A stretch of 64,000 nucleotides of DNA from DTKD01 sp050948905. GTDB taxonomy: Bacteria > Armatimonadota > UBA5829. A program made the position numbers and the translations under genes. Location of the stretch: positions 620,001-684,000 of the forward strand of contig JBMNES010000001.1 in assembly GCA_050948905.1 (NCBI GenBank), given 5' to 3'. Below the pieces are notes generated by a model. The model was not told the DNA's origin and did no database searches. It worked only from the letters and a program-made list of their open reading frames with translations. Shown piece after piece: positions 24,200-34,700 of the stretch; position 1 is the stretch's first letter; each line of letters starts with the position of its first letter.

Positions 24200-26158
24200 T
24201 TATATCCTCTCGAGAGCGGAGATACCCAGCGAATCAAGGCAATTTGCCATAGTCTGGCGGAACGCGTCGACGAGCGCCAAACGGTAGTTGCGCAGAACGG
24301 GGTCCTGAATTTTGATGAAAGGCGTCTGCTTTTCGGCGTCGGGGTCTGGTGTCTCATAGAAATCGGTGAAAACAGTCGCCAGGTCGAACGCATAATGCGC
24401 AAGCGGCGCAGGGGAAAGTTCCTGGCCGGCTTTTTTCAGAACCTGTGGGTATTCTGCTATCTTTTTAATAAGGTCCTGCTCCGGGATAGTTACTTGCTCA
24501 GGAATAGTACGGATTTTCAAAGCTTCTCGGTCTTGTGGTCCAGGATAAGCCTTTGTCAGAATACTGCAAGCACGCGCGTGGGCGTACTGGCAATAGACGC
24601 CAGTATCGCCAGTGGTGCGCAGTGCCTCATCAAAATCGAAGACAATCATCTTTCCAGTGGATATTCTGGACATAAAATAACGAATCGCAGCCGAGGCGAG
24701 GACGTTTGCGTTATGTTGGTTAGCAACTTTTTCGGTCAGCCGGGAGACCATGGCATCTATTAAATCATCCGCTTTAACGCCGACTCCCTTGCGCCCGGAC
24801 ATCGCTTGGATACCCGGTTCAGCCGCATCGACCTCCACTCCGAGCTCCGCCGCTGCTGCATTTGAGAGCACCACAACTTCGTAATCTAAATGTACGGAAT
24901 TTCGAGCCTCTTTTGCGAAACCGAGCTTGCGCAGGCAATCGTAGACCACCTGCTGGAGATAGCTCTGCCGAACATCTATTACGTTGATGACCCTAGACGC
25001 TCTTCCCCAAATTGAGGACGGCTGGCCGTCCGGCGCGGTTGTCCAGAGGTCTTCGCCGTTGTCCTGTATTCCCCATAGTTTATAAAGGAAGTCCCTGTCG
25101 AGCACGCCGAACTTCCACATTTGATAAGCAATGTCCTTGCCGGTGTATACCACCGTGCCGTTGGAGCGAACAAGGACTTTGTCCTCGCTGCGAACTCCGT
25201 CTTCGGTATGATGGACTCCTTTGCCCATCTTGACCACCCAGCAACCGGCGTTGGGGCCCTCGGTTTCGTAGACTATTCCCCCGGCAGCCTTTAGCGAATC
25301 GAACGCCGTCTGCCAGAACCCTCGCAGAAATATGTCTGATTCCCAATTAAGCAGGTCATAATAGACGTTGAGGCGGCTGACCGTGGCGAGGTGGGCCTGT
25401 ACTATTTTTGTGGCGACTTCTTTGGCGAAGACCGCCACAGGGTTGTTTTGCGCCTCGATGAGATGCATCACATCCGCTCGCTTCGCCCTTAGAGCCTCGT
25501 CGCTCTCGAACGCCTGAGTCACGCGCGAGTAAACATCCCAGCACCAGTAATCGAAGCTGGGGCTGCCCTCGGCATTCTCATATTTGGCCCAAATATGGGC
25601 AAAATCTGCAGAGCTGCCATCATAGACGGGTTCGTCGAGATACAACATCGCGACCACGACATCTGCGACTTGCACCCCGGTGTCGTCGATATAGTCGCAA
25701 GCCTGCACATCGTAGTTGAGCTTACGCAGCGTGCGGACGACGCTGTCGCCGATGATCGCGTTGCGCAGGTGCCCGATGTGCATAGCTTTATTGGGATTAA
25801 CGTTAGTATGCTCAACCAAAACCCGTCGGCGACGGCCAACGTTTGAGTTGCCATAATCGTCGCCCTGTTTTTGAACCCTGCTGATTCTTGACTTAACATA
25901 ACGAGTGTGGTCGATCTTGAAGTTCAGATAACCCGGCGGGGTAACGATAATCTCACTAATAAACGGCAGCTTGGCATCGCGAAGCTGGCCGGCTACTTCC
26001 TCTGCGATTTGAATAGGTGGCCTCTTTTGGACCTTGGCCTGTGAAAGGCAAATCGCTGTTGAAAAGTCGCCGAACTCGCGCTTTGGCGGCACGTTAAACG
26101 GCACCTCGTTTACCGAAAGTATCTTCTTAATTGCTCTTGCTGCGTCTTGTTGAATCAA
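24200..26158 (-). CDS. argS: Arginyl-tRNA synthetase
   Basis: ArgS charges tRNA-Arg. The 652-residue protein shows the N-terminal domain (NVPPKREFGDFSTAICLSQAK), the class I HIGH signature in NPNKAMHIGHLRNAIIGD, the ArgRS segment DYIDDTGVQVADVV, a KMSKS counterpart degenerated to MSGRKGV, and the C-terminal anticodon-binding domain with QYAHARACSIL. ArgRS often lacks a canonical KMSKS, so this is not unusual. An insertion around the WTTAPDGQPSSIWGRAS region makes it longer than E. coli ArgRS. It begins with TTG at 26158, with AAGGG about 8 bp upstream. Confidence 0.95.
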   Translation of the reverse strand: MIQQDAARAIKKILSVNEVPFNVPPKREFGDFSTAICLSQAKVQKRPPIQIAEEVAGQLRDAKLPFISEIIVTPPGYLNFKIDHTRYVKSRISRVQKQGDDYGNSNVGRRRRVLVEHTNVNPNKAMHIGHLRNAIIGDSVVRTLRKLNYDVQACDYIDDTGVQVADVVVAMLYLDEPVYDGSSADFAHIWAKYENAEGSPSFDYWCWDVYSRVTQAFESDEALRAKRADVMHLIEAQNNPVAVFAKEVATKIVQAHLATVSRLNVYYDLLNWESDIFLRGFWQTAFDSLKAAGGIVYETEGPNAGCWVVKMGKGVHHTEDGVRSEDKVLVRSNGTVVYTGKDIAYQMWKFGVLDRDFLYKLWGIQDNGEDLWTTAPDGQPSSIWGRASRVINVIDVRQSYLQQVVYDCLRKLGFAKEARNSVHLDYEVVVLSNAAAAELGVEVDAAEPGIQAMSGRKGVGVKADDLIDAMVSRLTEKVANQHNANVLASAAIRYFMSRISTGKMIVFDFDEALRTTGDTGVYCQYAHARACSILTKAYPGPQDREALKIRTIPEQVTIPEQDLIKKIAEYPQVLKKAGQELSPAPLAHYAFDLATVFTDFYETPDPDAEKQTPFIKIQDPVLRNYRLALVDAFRQTMANCLDSLGISALERI

Positions 26159-26595
26159 CCTAATATCCCTTCCAACCGCTATTTAACGGCGTACTTGATT
26201 ATAACACGGCCTTGAATTTGAGTCACGCGGGCGTAGAGACAGAACTACCCAAGCCGGTGTGAATGCCATCAAAACGACGACTGGCACGGCCAGGATCTGG
26301 ACTGCCAACTCCACCAAAAAACTCCTGTTATTGGATAGATGATTTTGGCCGACGACGGAAAATCATTCATCGCAATATTGGCTTTAGTATGAGCATTGCG
26401 CTATTCTTAGGACTTCTTCAAGGCCGCCCGGATCAATGTCGCATATTCTCAGCCTGTTATGACACATTCTGCCTAAATTACGTCATTATTATTATTTTAT
26501 CACCCTATCTATTGGCCTTGACAAAGCGGGTAATCTGGCGTACATTCCAGGCAGGCGCATTAGTTTCGTTTTTTATACTACTTGGGGGTGTGATT
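26159..26595. other. Intergenic leader of the first giant amidase gene
   Basis: The reading frame of the amidase stays open through this gap from about 26263, but the stretch has no Shine-Dalgarno, reads through the promoter at 26518, and precedes a clear signal peptide, so I treat it as non-coding. I see no repeat module here. Confidence 0.5.
26518..26546 (+). promoter_or_regulatory. Promoter of the first tandem amidase gene
   Basis: TTGACA at 26518-26523, 17 bp, TACATT at 26541-26546, inside a block of about 32 bp (TTGACAAAGCG...ACATTCCA) that is conserved upstream of the tandem paralogue at 31655. Confidence 0.7.
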
Positions 26596-29500
26596 ATGAG
26601 ATTTTATCGTGTTGCTGTATTGGTGCTGCTTGCAGCGCTGATAGCAGCGGCGGGCGTTTATGCCCAGGAACTTGAGCGGCCGCCTGCATTCTCTAACGTG
26701 CAGGTATGGAATTACGACCTTGGTCCTATCTTCGAAGAGGCATCTGCCAAATATAATGTCCCATTGCCGTTGCTTCTGGCTTTGGGGCATTTTGGTAGCG
26801 CATTTGAGAACCGTGGAGATGCACCAACTATCGAAGGCGGCTATGGCGTGATGGCGCTTCGCCAGAATTCGTTCGGCGGCAATTCTCTGGCTGAGGCCGT
26901 TGCACTGACGGGAGTATCTGAGGATCAGGTCAAACGCGATGCACGGTCGAATATTATGGGCGCCGCTGCGGTATTGGATGCTTATGCCAGGCAGTTCCAG
27001 GTTAACCGCAACGCGGGTTTAGACGCATGGCTGGACGTAGTGATTAAATATGCAGCCATTGATAAGATCGATGCGGAGAACCCGGAGCCGATATTCAGCC
27101 GTTTGTTTGCGATGGAAGTCTTCGAAAAGCTGCAGAAAGGCATAAATACGGTCAACTCGATGGGCGAGCAGTTCAGCGCTGACGCTCAGAACATCGGAAC
27201 TATCGACCTTGCTTCTTTGCAACTTCCCGAGATGCAGAACAGACCGAGCGCCGGTTATTCTGGAGCGATATGGTATCCTGCCGCTTCTTGCAACTATTCG
27301 GCAGTGAGCACCAACAAGAGCGTCTTTGTTGTGCATACAATCGAAGGCACAGCATCCGGCTGTCTGGGATGGTTTAGAAACTGCGCTGCTCAGACCTCCG
27401 CTCACTATGTCTGTTCGGAAGCCGGAACAGTCTGGCAGATGGTGGACGAATGGTATCGAGCGTGGCACGTTGGTTGTGCCAATAACTACTGTATTGGCTG
27501 CGAGCATGAGGGTTATGCGAGCTCGCCGAGCCACCCGACTTCTCTGTATAATGCTTCTGCTAAGCTTGCGCGAGACATCTGCAACAGATGGGGTATCCCA
27601 AAAGTGCATAACCCATGCCAGCATTCAATCCTGGGACATAAAGACGTAAACGTATGCTGGTGCGGCGGTGACCACTGGGATCCTGGCGCTGGTTGGAACT
27701 GGACTTACTACATCCAACAGGTGCAGGGCGGCGCGCCGCCTCCTCCCACGTGGGCAGCCACTTATGTAAATCAGTCTTATCCATCGACTATGACGGCGGG
27801 CGAAACTGCTATTGCATGGGTGGAGTATAAAAACACGGGCAGCGGCACATGGACCCACTCCGCCACCTGCCTGGGCACCTCCAGCCCACAGGATAGGGCC
27901 AGCCCGTTCTATAACTCAGCCAACTGGATAAACAACAAAAGGCCATCGGATGTCGACCAATCTTCCGTTACAAATGGCCAGACAGGGCGGTTTACGTTTA
28001 TCTTGAAGGCTCCAACCACGCCGGGGACTTACACAGAGAAGTATAAGCTCGTGCAAAGCAACTCTACGTGGTTCGGCAGTGAGGTCACCTGGACAATTAC
28101 CGTTAAAGCCGCCACCGGCAACATTACCGGAACCATTCGCAATTCGTACAACAACGATCCCCTTTCAGGAGTGACAGTTGCAGTCACCGGAGGGCCGACG
28201 GCTACTACTAATGCTTCCGGCGTCTATACGATATCCGGGCTTGCGCCAGGGGCCAAAACGTTGACGGTCTCGAAAACAGCGTTCACTACGCAGACTGCCA
28301 GCGTGACGGTGACGGCAGGCCAAACGGCGACGAAGAACTTCTCCCTTGAGTCCACCGACAAGACCGCACCGACTGTTCCGACCAATCTGACCGCCAATGC
28401 GATATCGCCGAGCCAGATCAACCTGGCCTGGAGCGCGTCGACGGACTCTGGTGGCGCAGGATTGGCGGGCTACATAGTCTATCGCGGTGGGTCTGAGATA
28501 GGGCGCGTAACGACCACATCTTATAGCGATAATGGTCTGAACGCGAATACTGCCTACAGCTACACTGTGAAGGCTTATGACAACGCTGGAAACGCATCCG
28601 GCGCATCTAATGCAGCTTCTGCCACAACGCATATTGCTGCCGTGCCGATCTTCCAGGACGGATTTGCTAATCTTAACTATTGGCAGGCGCTGGTCGAAGG
28701 CTCGATGCCTGGGCCTAACCCGGCTGTGCTGGCTAACGATGGCACAAACCACGACCACGCTCAGTTTGCTGGTGTAAACTCAATTAAAACAGTTGACTCG
28801 TCTAACGGTATGCAAGGTTGTTTGACTGGTCACACATTCGACATACCGTTTGGCGCAGCGAAGTTCGAAAGCTGGTTCTTCGACGGCTCCGGGCTGGGAT
28901 ATGTCGGTCAGTTTGAGAGAGACACCGAAGGCTGGGCCATGATGCCCGACGCCTGGGCTACTTTCGAAACAGTAACTGGTGGCACCAGCGGCAAGTGCCT
29001 GAAGGTCACGGATGGTGGCTGGACGGGTGGCGCACGCAAGGAGTTCACCGGCGGTTTTGCCGTTGGCGAGGCTTACACGCTGAAAATGAGCGTGAAGATC
29101 GCTAACGAAGGTACCTGGGGCACTGCTCCTTACGCGTTTGTGCGGTGTTTGAACAGCTCCGGTGGAATCATCGAGGAGAAAAAGGCAAACCTGACACTGG
29201 ATAACGCGTGGCACACCTACACGATTACCGGTACAATCCCGTCTGGTACAACGAAGATCTGGATTGGCCAGTATATGTATCTCAATGCCACCAAGACCTA
29301 TTCCTACCACGTCGACGCTGTTTCTTTTGTGAGTTCGTTCGACGTCAAGGCGCGCAGCAGCAGGCAGGGTTTGCAGGTGCGGTGTGTTGACCCGAATACG
29401 GGCTCACCTAAAGCGATCTATTTCCTTGGCACCTATAACGCGTCACCTGGTTCGCTTGGCTCATACAGCGGCGGATACTACAAGGTCTGCGGGCCTGGAT

Positions 29501-31527
29501 GCACTAATTGGTATTGGCCACTTGCGAACTGCAAGGAACGAACCCCCGGCTGGCATAAGTTCACTATCGACTTTACGCCGTATACCGGAGCGAAAAACGA
29601 GGTTAAATACTATATCGACGGCACACTGGTCGGCTCTGTTGAGAGAACTGAGGATACTCAGAACATCGGCCTGAATATGGTGGCTTACGGCTTCCATTAT
29701 AGAGTCAACAGCGTCGGCTGGTTCGACGACTGTGCGATGTATGCGGCTCCTCCGGTGGCGCCGGTTATGGGCACACCGCAGACTCTGTCTACTACTTCCA
29801 TTCGATGGAAAGTCACTGACAAGTCCAACAACGAGGTCGGCTTCAAGGTGGTCAACGCAGCTCAGGCTATCGTCGCCTCTGCACCTGTTGCAAACGGCTC
29901 CGGCAGTGTGGTTAACATGGACGAGACCGACCTTGTTCCGAACACGGCTTATACTCGCACGGCTAAGGCATTCAACGGCTCGCTTGACAGTTCGCCGACT
30001 GGGGCAGCTACCAAGTGGACACTGTCTGTTCCGCCGACTAAGACTAACATAACCTGCGACCGCGCTGAGGGCTCTTCTTCGGCGTCTCAGGATGTCACTT
30101 TCACCGCTGTTGGTGGATTTGGAAGCGGCACAGTTGCCAGGTATCTCTACGCCTGGGACGCCAGCCCGACTCATACCTGGACTGGTTCTGAAGAGGTTTG
30201 GGATTCCGGGGATCTGATTCTCAAGGCTCCGGCTGCCGGCAACTACTATCTGCACGTTAAGGGCTATAACGGTGAGGGCGTCGAAAATGGCACTCTGAAC
30301 CTTGGTCCTTATGGTTACTTCAACGAGCCTCCGACTAACCCGACTTCGGTTACAGAGACTCACGGTGCTCAGACTGAGATTTGGCAATCGACCGTTTCGA
30401 CGCCGTCGTTCACCTGGAGCGGAGCTACGGCTGATGCGGGAATTGCCGGCTATCTGGTCTACTTTGGAACTGATCCGGATGGCACTTCGGAGAATTTGGT
30501 GACCTCCGCCGCTTACACCGCTGACGCAGTGAGCACGGGCACCTACTATCTCAGATTGCGAACTAAAGATAATATCGGCCAGACTGCGACGAAGTGGATG
30601 ACCGCATTTGAGTTCAAATACGACTCCACCGCGCCGGCTGCGCCTGAAGTGACTGATGATGGAGACTTCACCGGCTCCACCAGCAAACTGCATGCTATGT
30701 GGTATGCAACTGATGAGGAATCGGATGTGGTCGAATATCAGTATGCTGTCGGCACATCCGAAGGCGCATCCGACGTCGTGGATTGGACTTCTGCGGGCGA
30801 TGCGACTCAGGCCAATATCAGCATTCCCGATCCGGGCTTGCAGCCTGGCGTGACTTACTTTATATCGGTGAAGGCCAAGAACGGCGCTGGGTTGTGGGGC
30901 GAGGCAGGCTCTTCGGACGGCATCGCGCTGGCTCCGTCGGTTCTCAGTATCGGCGCGGCCAAGCTGCTGCCGAACGCGACGCCTGTTGCGCTGTCTAACA
31001 AGATAGTCACCGCCAGCTTTATGTCCAGCTTCTACATTGAAGAAGAGAACAGGGCATCTGGTATATTGGTGTTGTCTGATATGCCGCCTGCACGAGGTTC
31101 TTTGGTGACGGTTGGCGGTATGATGGGTGAGAACGCCATTGGCGAGAGAGCGATTCTCAATGGCGTAGTGACCGTTGAAGCGGAGGCCGATCCGTTAAGG
31201 ATTCCGGGACCGCTGTATACCAACTGCTCCGCCCTCGGCGGCAGCACATTCGGACTCTATACGGCAGGCAGAGATGGCGGAGTCGGCCTTAACAACGTCG
31301 GGCTGCTGGTCAAAGTCTGCGGCAGGGTAGAATCGATCAACGAATGGGACGTCGAGATAACCGACGGCTCGGCCACCATCAGCGTATTTGCTGGTGGGGT
31401 TGAGCTGCCTGAGTTGGCTATTGGTGATTTCGTTTCGGTGGTCGGAATATCCTCACTGGAACTCGACCCGACTCTGAAATCAATCGTTCGATTGGTTGAG
31501 GAAAACGGCATAACAAAGCTGAACTAA
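26596..31527 (+). CDS. Giant secreted N-acetylmuramoyl-L-alanine amidase (Amidase_2), paralogue A with inserted domain
   Basis: The 1643-residue protein has a signal peptide (MRFYRVAVLVLLAALIAAAGVYAQ in full), a lysozyme-like helical domain (about 35-190), an Amidase_2/PGRP catalytic domain (about 205-375) with zinc ligands in FVVHTIEG, LGHKDV and DHWDPG, an Ig-like domain (about 380-505), a carboxypeptidase-regulatory-like domain (GNITGTIRN, about 508-590), Fn3 (DKTAPTVPTNLTA, about 592-685), a LamG/jelly-roll-like region interrupted at about 766-919 by a CBM4/9-like domain, further Fn3-like repeats, and a C-terminal OB-like domain (about 1460-1640). It should cleave the stem peptide from MurNAc in peptidoglycan outside the cell. 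GGGGG 7 bp before the ATG at 26596 sets the start. Confidence 0.88.
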   Translation: MRFYRVAVLVLLAALIAAAGVYAQELERPPAFSNVQVWNYDLGPIFEEASAKYNVPLPLLLALGHFGSAFENRGDAPTIEGGYGVMALRQNSFGGNSLAEAVALTGVSEDQVKRDARSNIMGAAAVLDAYARQFQVNRNAGLDAWLDVVIKYAAIDKIDAENPEPIFSRLFAMEVFEKLQKGINTVNSMGEQFSADAQNIGTIDLASLQLPEMQNRPSAGYSGAIWYPAASCNYSAVSTNKSVFVVHTIEGTASGCLGWFRNCAAQTSAHYVCSEAGTVWQMVDEWYRAWHVGCANNYCIGCEHEGYASSPSHPTSLYNASAKLARDICNRWGIPKVHNPCQHSILGHKDVNVCWCGGDHWDPGAGWNWTYYIQQVQGGAPPPPTWAATYVNQSYPSTMTAGETAIAWVEYKNTGSGTWTHSATCLGTSSPQDRASPFYNSANWINNKRPSDVDQSSVTNGQTGRFTFILKAPTTPGTYTEKYKLVQSNSTWFGSEVTWTITVKAATGNITGTIRNSYNNDPLSGVTVAVTGGPTATTNASGVYTISGLAPGAKTLTVSKTAFTTQTASVTVTAGQTATKNFSLESTDKTAPTVPTNLTANAISPSQINLAWSASTDSGGAGLAGYIVYRGGSEIGRVTTTSYSDNGLNANTAYSYTVKAYDNAGNASGASNAASATTHIAAVPIFQDGFANLNYWQALVEGSMPGPNPAVLANDGTNHDHAQFAGVNSIKTVDSSNGMQGCLTGHTFDIPFGAAKFESWFFDGSGLGYVGQFERDTEGWAMMPDAWATFETVTGGTSGKCLKVTDGGWTGGARKEFTGGFAVGEAYTLKMSVKIANEGTWGTAPYAFVRCLNSSGGIIEEKKANLTLDNAWHTYTITGTIPSGTTKIWIGQYMYLNATKTYSYHVDAVSFVSSFDVKARSSRQGLQVRCVDPNTGSPKAIYFLGTYNASPGSLGSYSGGYYKVCGPGCTNWYWPLANCKERTPGWHKFTIDFTPYTGAKNEVKYYIDGTLVGSVERTEDTQNIGLNMVAYGFHYRVNSVGWFDDCAMYAAPPVAPVMGTPQTLSTTSIRWKVTDKSNNEVGFKVVNAAQAIVASAPVANGSGSVVNMDETDLVPNTAYTRTAKAFNGSLDSSPTGAATKWTLSVPPTKTNITCDRAEGSSSASQDVTFTAVGGFGSGTVARYLYAWDASPTHTWTGSEEVWDSGDLILKAPAAGNYYLHVKGYNGEGVENGTLNLGPYGYFNEPPTNPTSVTETHGAQTEIWQSTVSTPSFTWSGATADAGIAGYLVYFGTDPDGTSENLVTSAAYTADAVSTGTYYLRLRTKDNIGQTATKWMTAFEFKYDSTAPAAPEVTDDGDFTGSTSKLHAMWYATDEESDVVEYQYAVGTSEGASDVVDWTSAGDATQANISIPDPGLQPGVTYFISVKAKNGAGLWGEAGSSDGIALAPSVLSIGAAKLLPNATPVALSNKIVTASFMSSFYIEEENRASGILVLSDMPPARGSLVTVGGMMGENAIGERAILNGVVTVEAEADPLRIPGPLYTNCSALGGSTFGLYTAGRDGGVGLNNVGLLVKVCGRVESINEWDVEITDGSATISVFAGGVELPELAIGDFVSVVGISSLELDPTLKSIVRLVEENGITKLN

Positions 31528-31548
31528 AATTCGGCTGAATCTGACAGA

Positions 31549-31578
31549 GGGCACGGTCTTTTGGCCGTGCCCTTTTTT
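31549..31578 (+). terminator. Intrinsic terminator after amidase A
   Basis: GGGCACGG (31549-31556) and CCGTGCCC (31565-31572) around the loop TCTTTTGG, followed by TTTTTTGC. Confidence 0.9.
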
Positions 31579-31654
31579 GCTTCTGTTCGGCGTAAAAGCA
31601 CAGCGCATGCACCCCTAATTGAGCTTAAAATCTTGAATTTATTTTAAAACTAGT

Positions 31655-31683
31655 ATTGACAAAGCGACCACTCTGACGTACAT
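31655..31683 (+). promoter_or_regulatory. Promoter of the second tandem amidase gene
   Basis: TTGACA (from 31655), 17 bp, TACATT (to 31683). Nearly all positions from TTGACAAAGCG to CGTACATTCCA match the promoter of paralogue A, while the leader that follows has diverged. The box positions were read by eye and may be off by one base. Confidence 0.7.
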
Positions 31684-31735
31684 TCCAAACATGAGTCTTC
31701 GTGTCTCAACTACGTTTTAATTGGGGGTATGGAAT

Positions 31736-34700
31736 ATGCATTTTCATCGTATCGTCGTCCTGGCGCTGCTTGCAGTGCTACTTGTGACTGGCATTGCAAA
31801 TGCTCAGGAACAAGAAGGGTTCCGGCCGCAGGCTTTCTCCAACGTTATGGAGTGGGACTATGAGCTGGGCCCCATCTTTGAAGCGGCCTCTGTCAAATAT
31901 CAGGTTCCGTTGCCACTATTGCTGGCATTAGGGCATTTTGGCAGTGCGTTCGAGAACCGGGGGGATGCCCCGACAATCGAAGGCGGCTATGGCATAATGG
32001 CGCTTCGCCAGAACGATTTTGGGGGAACCTCGCTTGCAGAGGCGGCCGCTTTGACGGGAGCTTCTGAGGATCAACTGAAGCGAGATGCAAGAACCAATAT
32101 CATGGGCGCGGCGGCAGTGCTTGATGCTTATGCTAAGCAGTTCCAGGTCGACCGCAGCGCGGGGCTGGATGCCTGGCTTGATGTTATCATTAAATACGCC
32201 GCCATAGACAAGATCGACGCAGAGAACCCTGTTCCTGTGTTCAACCGCATGTTTGCGATGGAAGTGTACCAGAAGCTGCAGGCTGGCGTGAACACGACGA
32301 ACTCCATGGGTGAGCAGTTTAACGCTGAAGCTCAGAACATCGGGTCGATTGATCTTGCGTCTCTTGAGCCGCCGGAGATGAAATCCAAGCCGAACGCCGG
32401 TTATTCCGGAGCGATCTGGTATCCTGCCGCTTCCTGTAACTATTCGGCAGTAAACACCAGCAAAAGCGTATTTGTCGTGCATACCATTGAAGGCACAGCA
32501 TCCGGCTGTCTGGGATGGTTCAGAAACTGCGCTGCTCAGACTTCTGCTCACTATGTGTGCTCAGAAGCGGGAACGGTTTGGCAGATGGTGGACGAGTGGC
32601 ATCGAGCGTGGCACGTCGGATGCGCCAACAACTACTGCATTGGCTGCGAGCACGAGGGTTATGCGAGCTCGCCGAGCCACCCGACTTCTTTGTACAATGC
32701 CTCCGCTTTGCTGGCGCGAGACGTCTGCAACAGATGGGGCATTCCGAAAGTTCACAACCCGTGTCAGCACTCAATTTTGGGGCACGTGGATGTAAACAAC
32801 TGCTGGTGTGGCCCTGGTCACACGGACCCTGGCGCCGGCTGGAACTGGGGTTATTATATCCAGCAGGTAGGCGGCGCGCCGCCTCCTCCGACCTGGGCTG
32901 CCACTTATGTAAATCAGTCTTACCCGGCGACTTTAAACACTGGCGAGACTGCTATTGTGTGGGCGGAGTTTAAGAACACAGGAACTGGTAGTTGGACTCA
33001 CGCCAACACATATCTCGGCACTTCAAGCCCGCAGGATCGCTCCAGCCCGTTCTACAACCCGCCGAACTGGGATGGGCCGAACAGACCATCTGACGTAGAC
33101 CAGTGGCAGGTAAAGACCAACGAGGTTGGGCGATTTACATTTATTTTGAAGGCCCCCAACACACCGGGCACCTACACCGAGAAATATAAACTGGTGCAGG
33201 AAGGCGCGGCGTGGTTCGGACCGGAGATCACGTGGACTATCACCGTCAAGGCCGCTACCGGAAACATAACAGGTACGGTGCGCAACAGCGCTAATAACGC
33301 CGCTCTTTCCGGAGTAGCCGTGACTGCTGGCGGCGCTTCGGCCACTACGAACGCTTCCGGTGTTTATACTTTCAGTGGGCTTGCTCCTGGTTCGTATACG
33401 GTAAACGTTTCGAAGGCTGGTTTCACGTCGCAGAGCGCATCGGTTACAGTAACCGCGGGCCAGACTACGACTAAGGACTTCAGTCTGGTATCGACCGACA
33501 CCACCGCTCCGACGAATCCTTCCGGACTGACCGCGACGGGGGTTTCTCCTTCGCAGATCGACCTGTCCTGGACGGCTTCGACTGATTCGGGCGGATCTGG
33601 TCTGGCTGGCTACATAGTCTATCGCAACGGTGCGGAAGTCGGTAGAACCGCTTCTACTACCTATTCTGACAATGGATTGTCTCAGAATACAAACTACAGC
33701 TACTACGTCAAAGCGTATGACAACGCTGCCAACGTATCCGGGCAATCGAACACCGCGTCTGCGGCGACCAAACCGGGATCTGTGCCGATCTTTGAAGATG
33801 GCTTTACTAATGCCAACTACTGGCAGCCTCTGCAACAGTCGCCGATGTCTAAGCCGAATGGCTTGGTAATCAGCGGTGAGCGCAATCACGGCACGTTTGC
33901 TGGCGGCAATTCGTTCAAAGCCGTCGACTCAGGCGACCCGAACCTTGGAAGTCTGAGCGGACATACGTTCAGCCCGGCTTTCGCAGCGGCGAAATATGAG
34001 ACGTGGTTCTATGATGGGTCCGAGAGCGACAGCAGCAGGCAGGGTCTGCAGGTACGGTGCCTGGATGGCAACGGCGGCCTGAAGACAATGTATTACGTAG
34101 GAACCTACTCTACCGCGCCGGGTGCGTTTAACTCCTACAGTGTGGGATATTATAAGGCTTGCGGCGCTGGTTGTACGGGTTGGTATTGGCAGGGAGCTGT
34201 TAAGACCAGAAGCGTCGGATGGCATAAGTTCACCATCGACATTCAGCCGTATACGGGCGCCGGTAACGAGGTAACATTCTACATTGACGGCGCAAAAGTT
34301 GGTAATTCTGTTGAGCGCACTATCGACACTCAGATATATGGTCTGACGATGGTGGCTTATGGTTATCACTATCGCGTCAATCAGGCCGGGTGGTTTGACG
34401 ACTGTGCTATGTATGCCCAGCCGCCGGCAACCCCGACTATGAACGCTGCTACAGCTCTGTCGACTACTGCTATTCGATGGAACGTCAAAGACAACTCGAA
34501 CAACGAGATGGGCTTCAAGGTGCAGACTGCCTCGCAGGCTACGGTGGCCACGGCTACTGTTGCAAATGCAACCGGAAGCGTACTCGCGATGGACGAGAGC
34601 GGTTTGACGCCGAACACTTCTTATACGAGATTTGCGAAGGCGTTTAACGGCACTCTTGATAGTCTGCCTTCAGCCAACGCGACCAAGTGGACGTTGTCTG

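Noticed and set aside
26263..26595. 111-residue N-terminal extension of the first giant amidase
   Set aside because: The extension crosses the promoter, has no ribosome binding site, is absent from the paralogue, and would bury the signal peptide.
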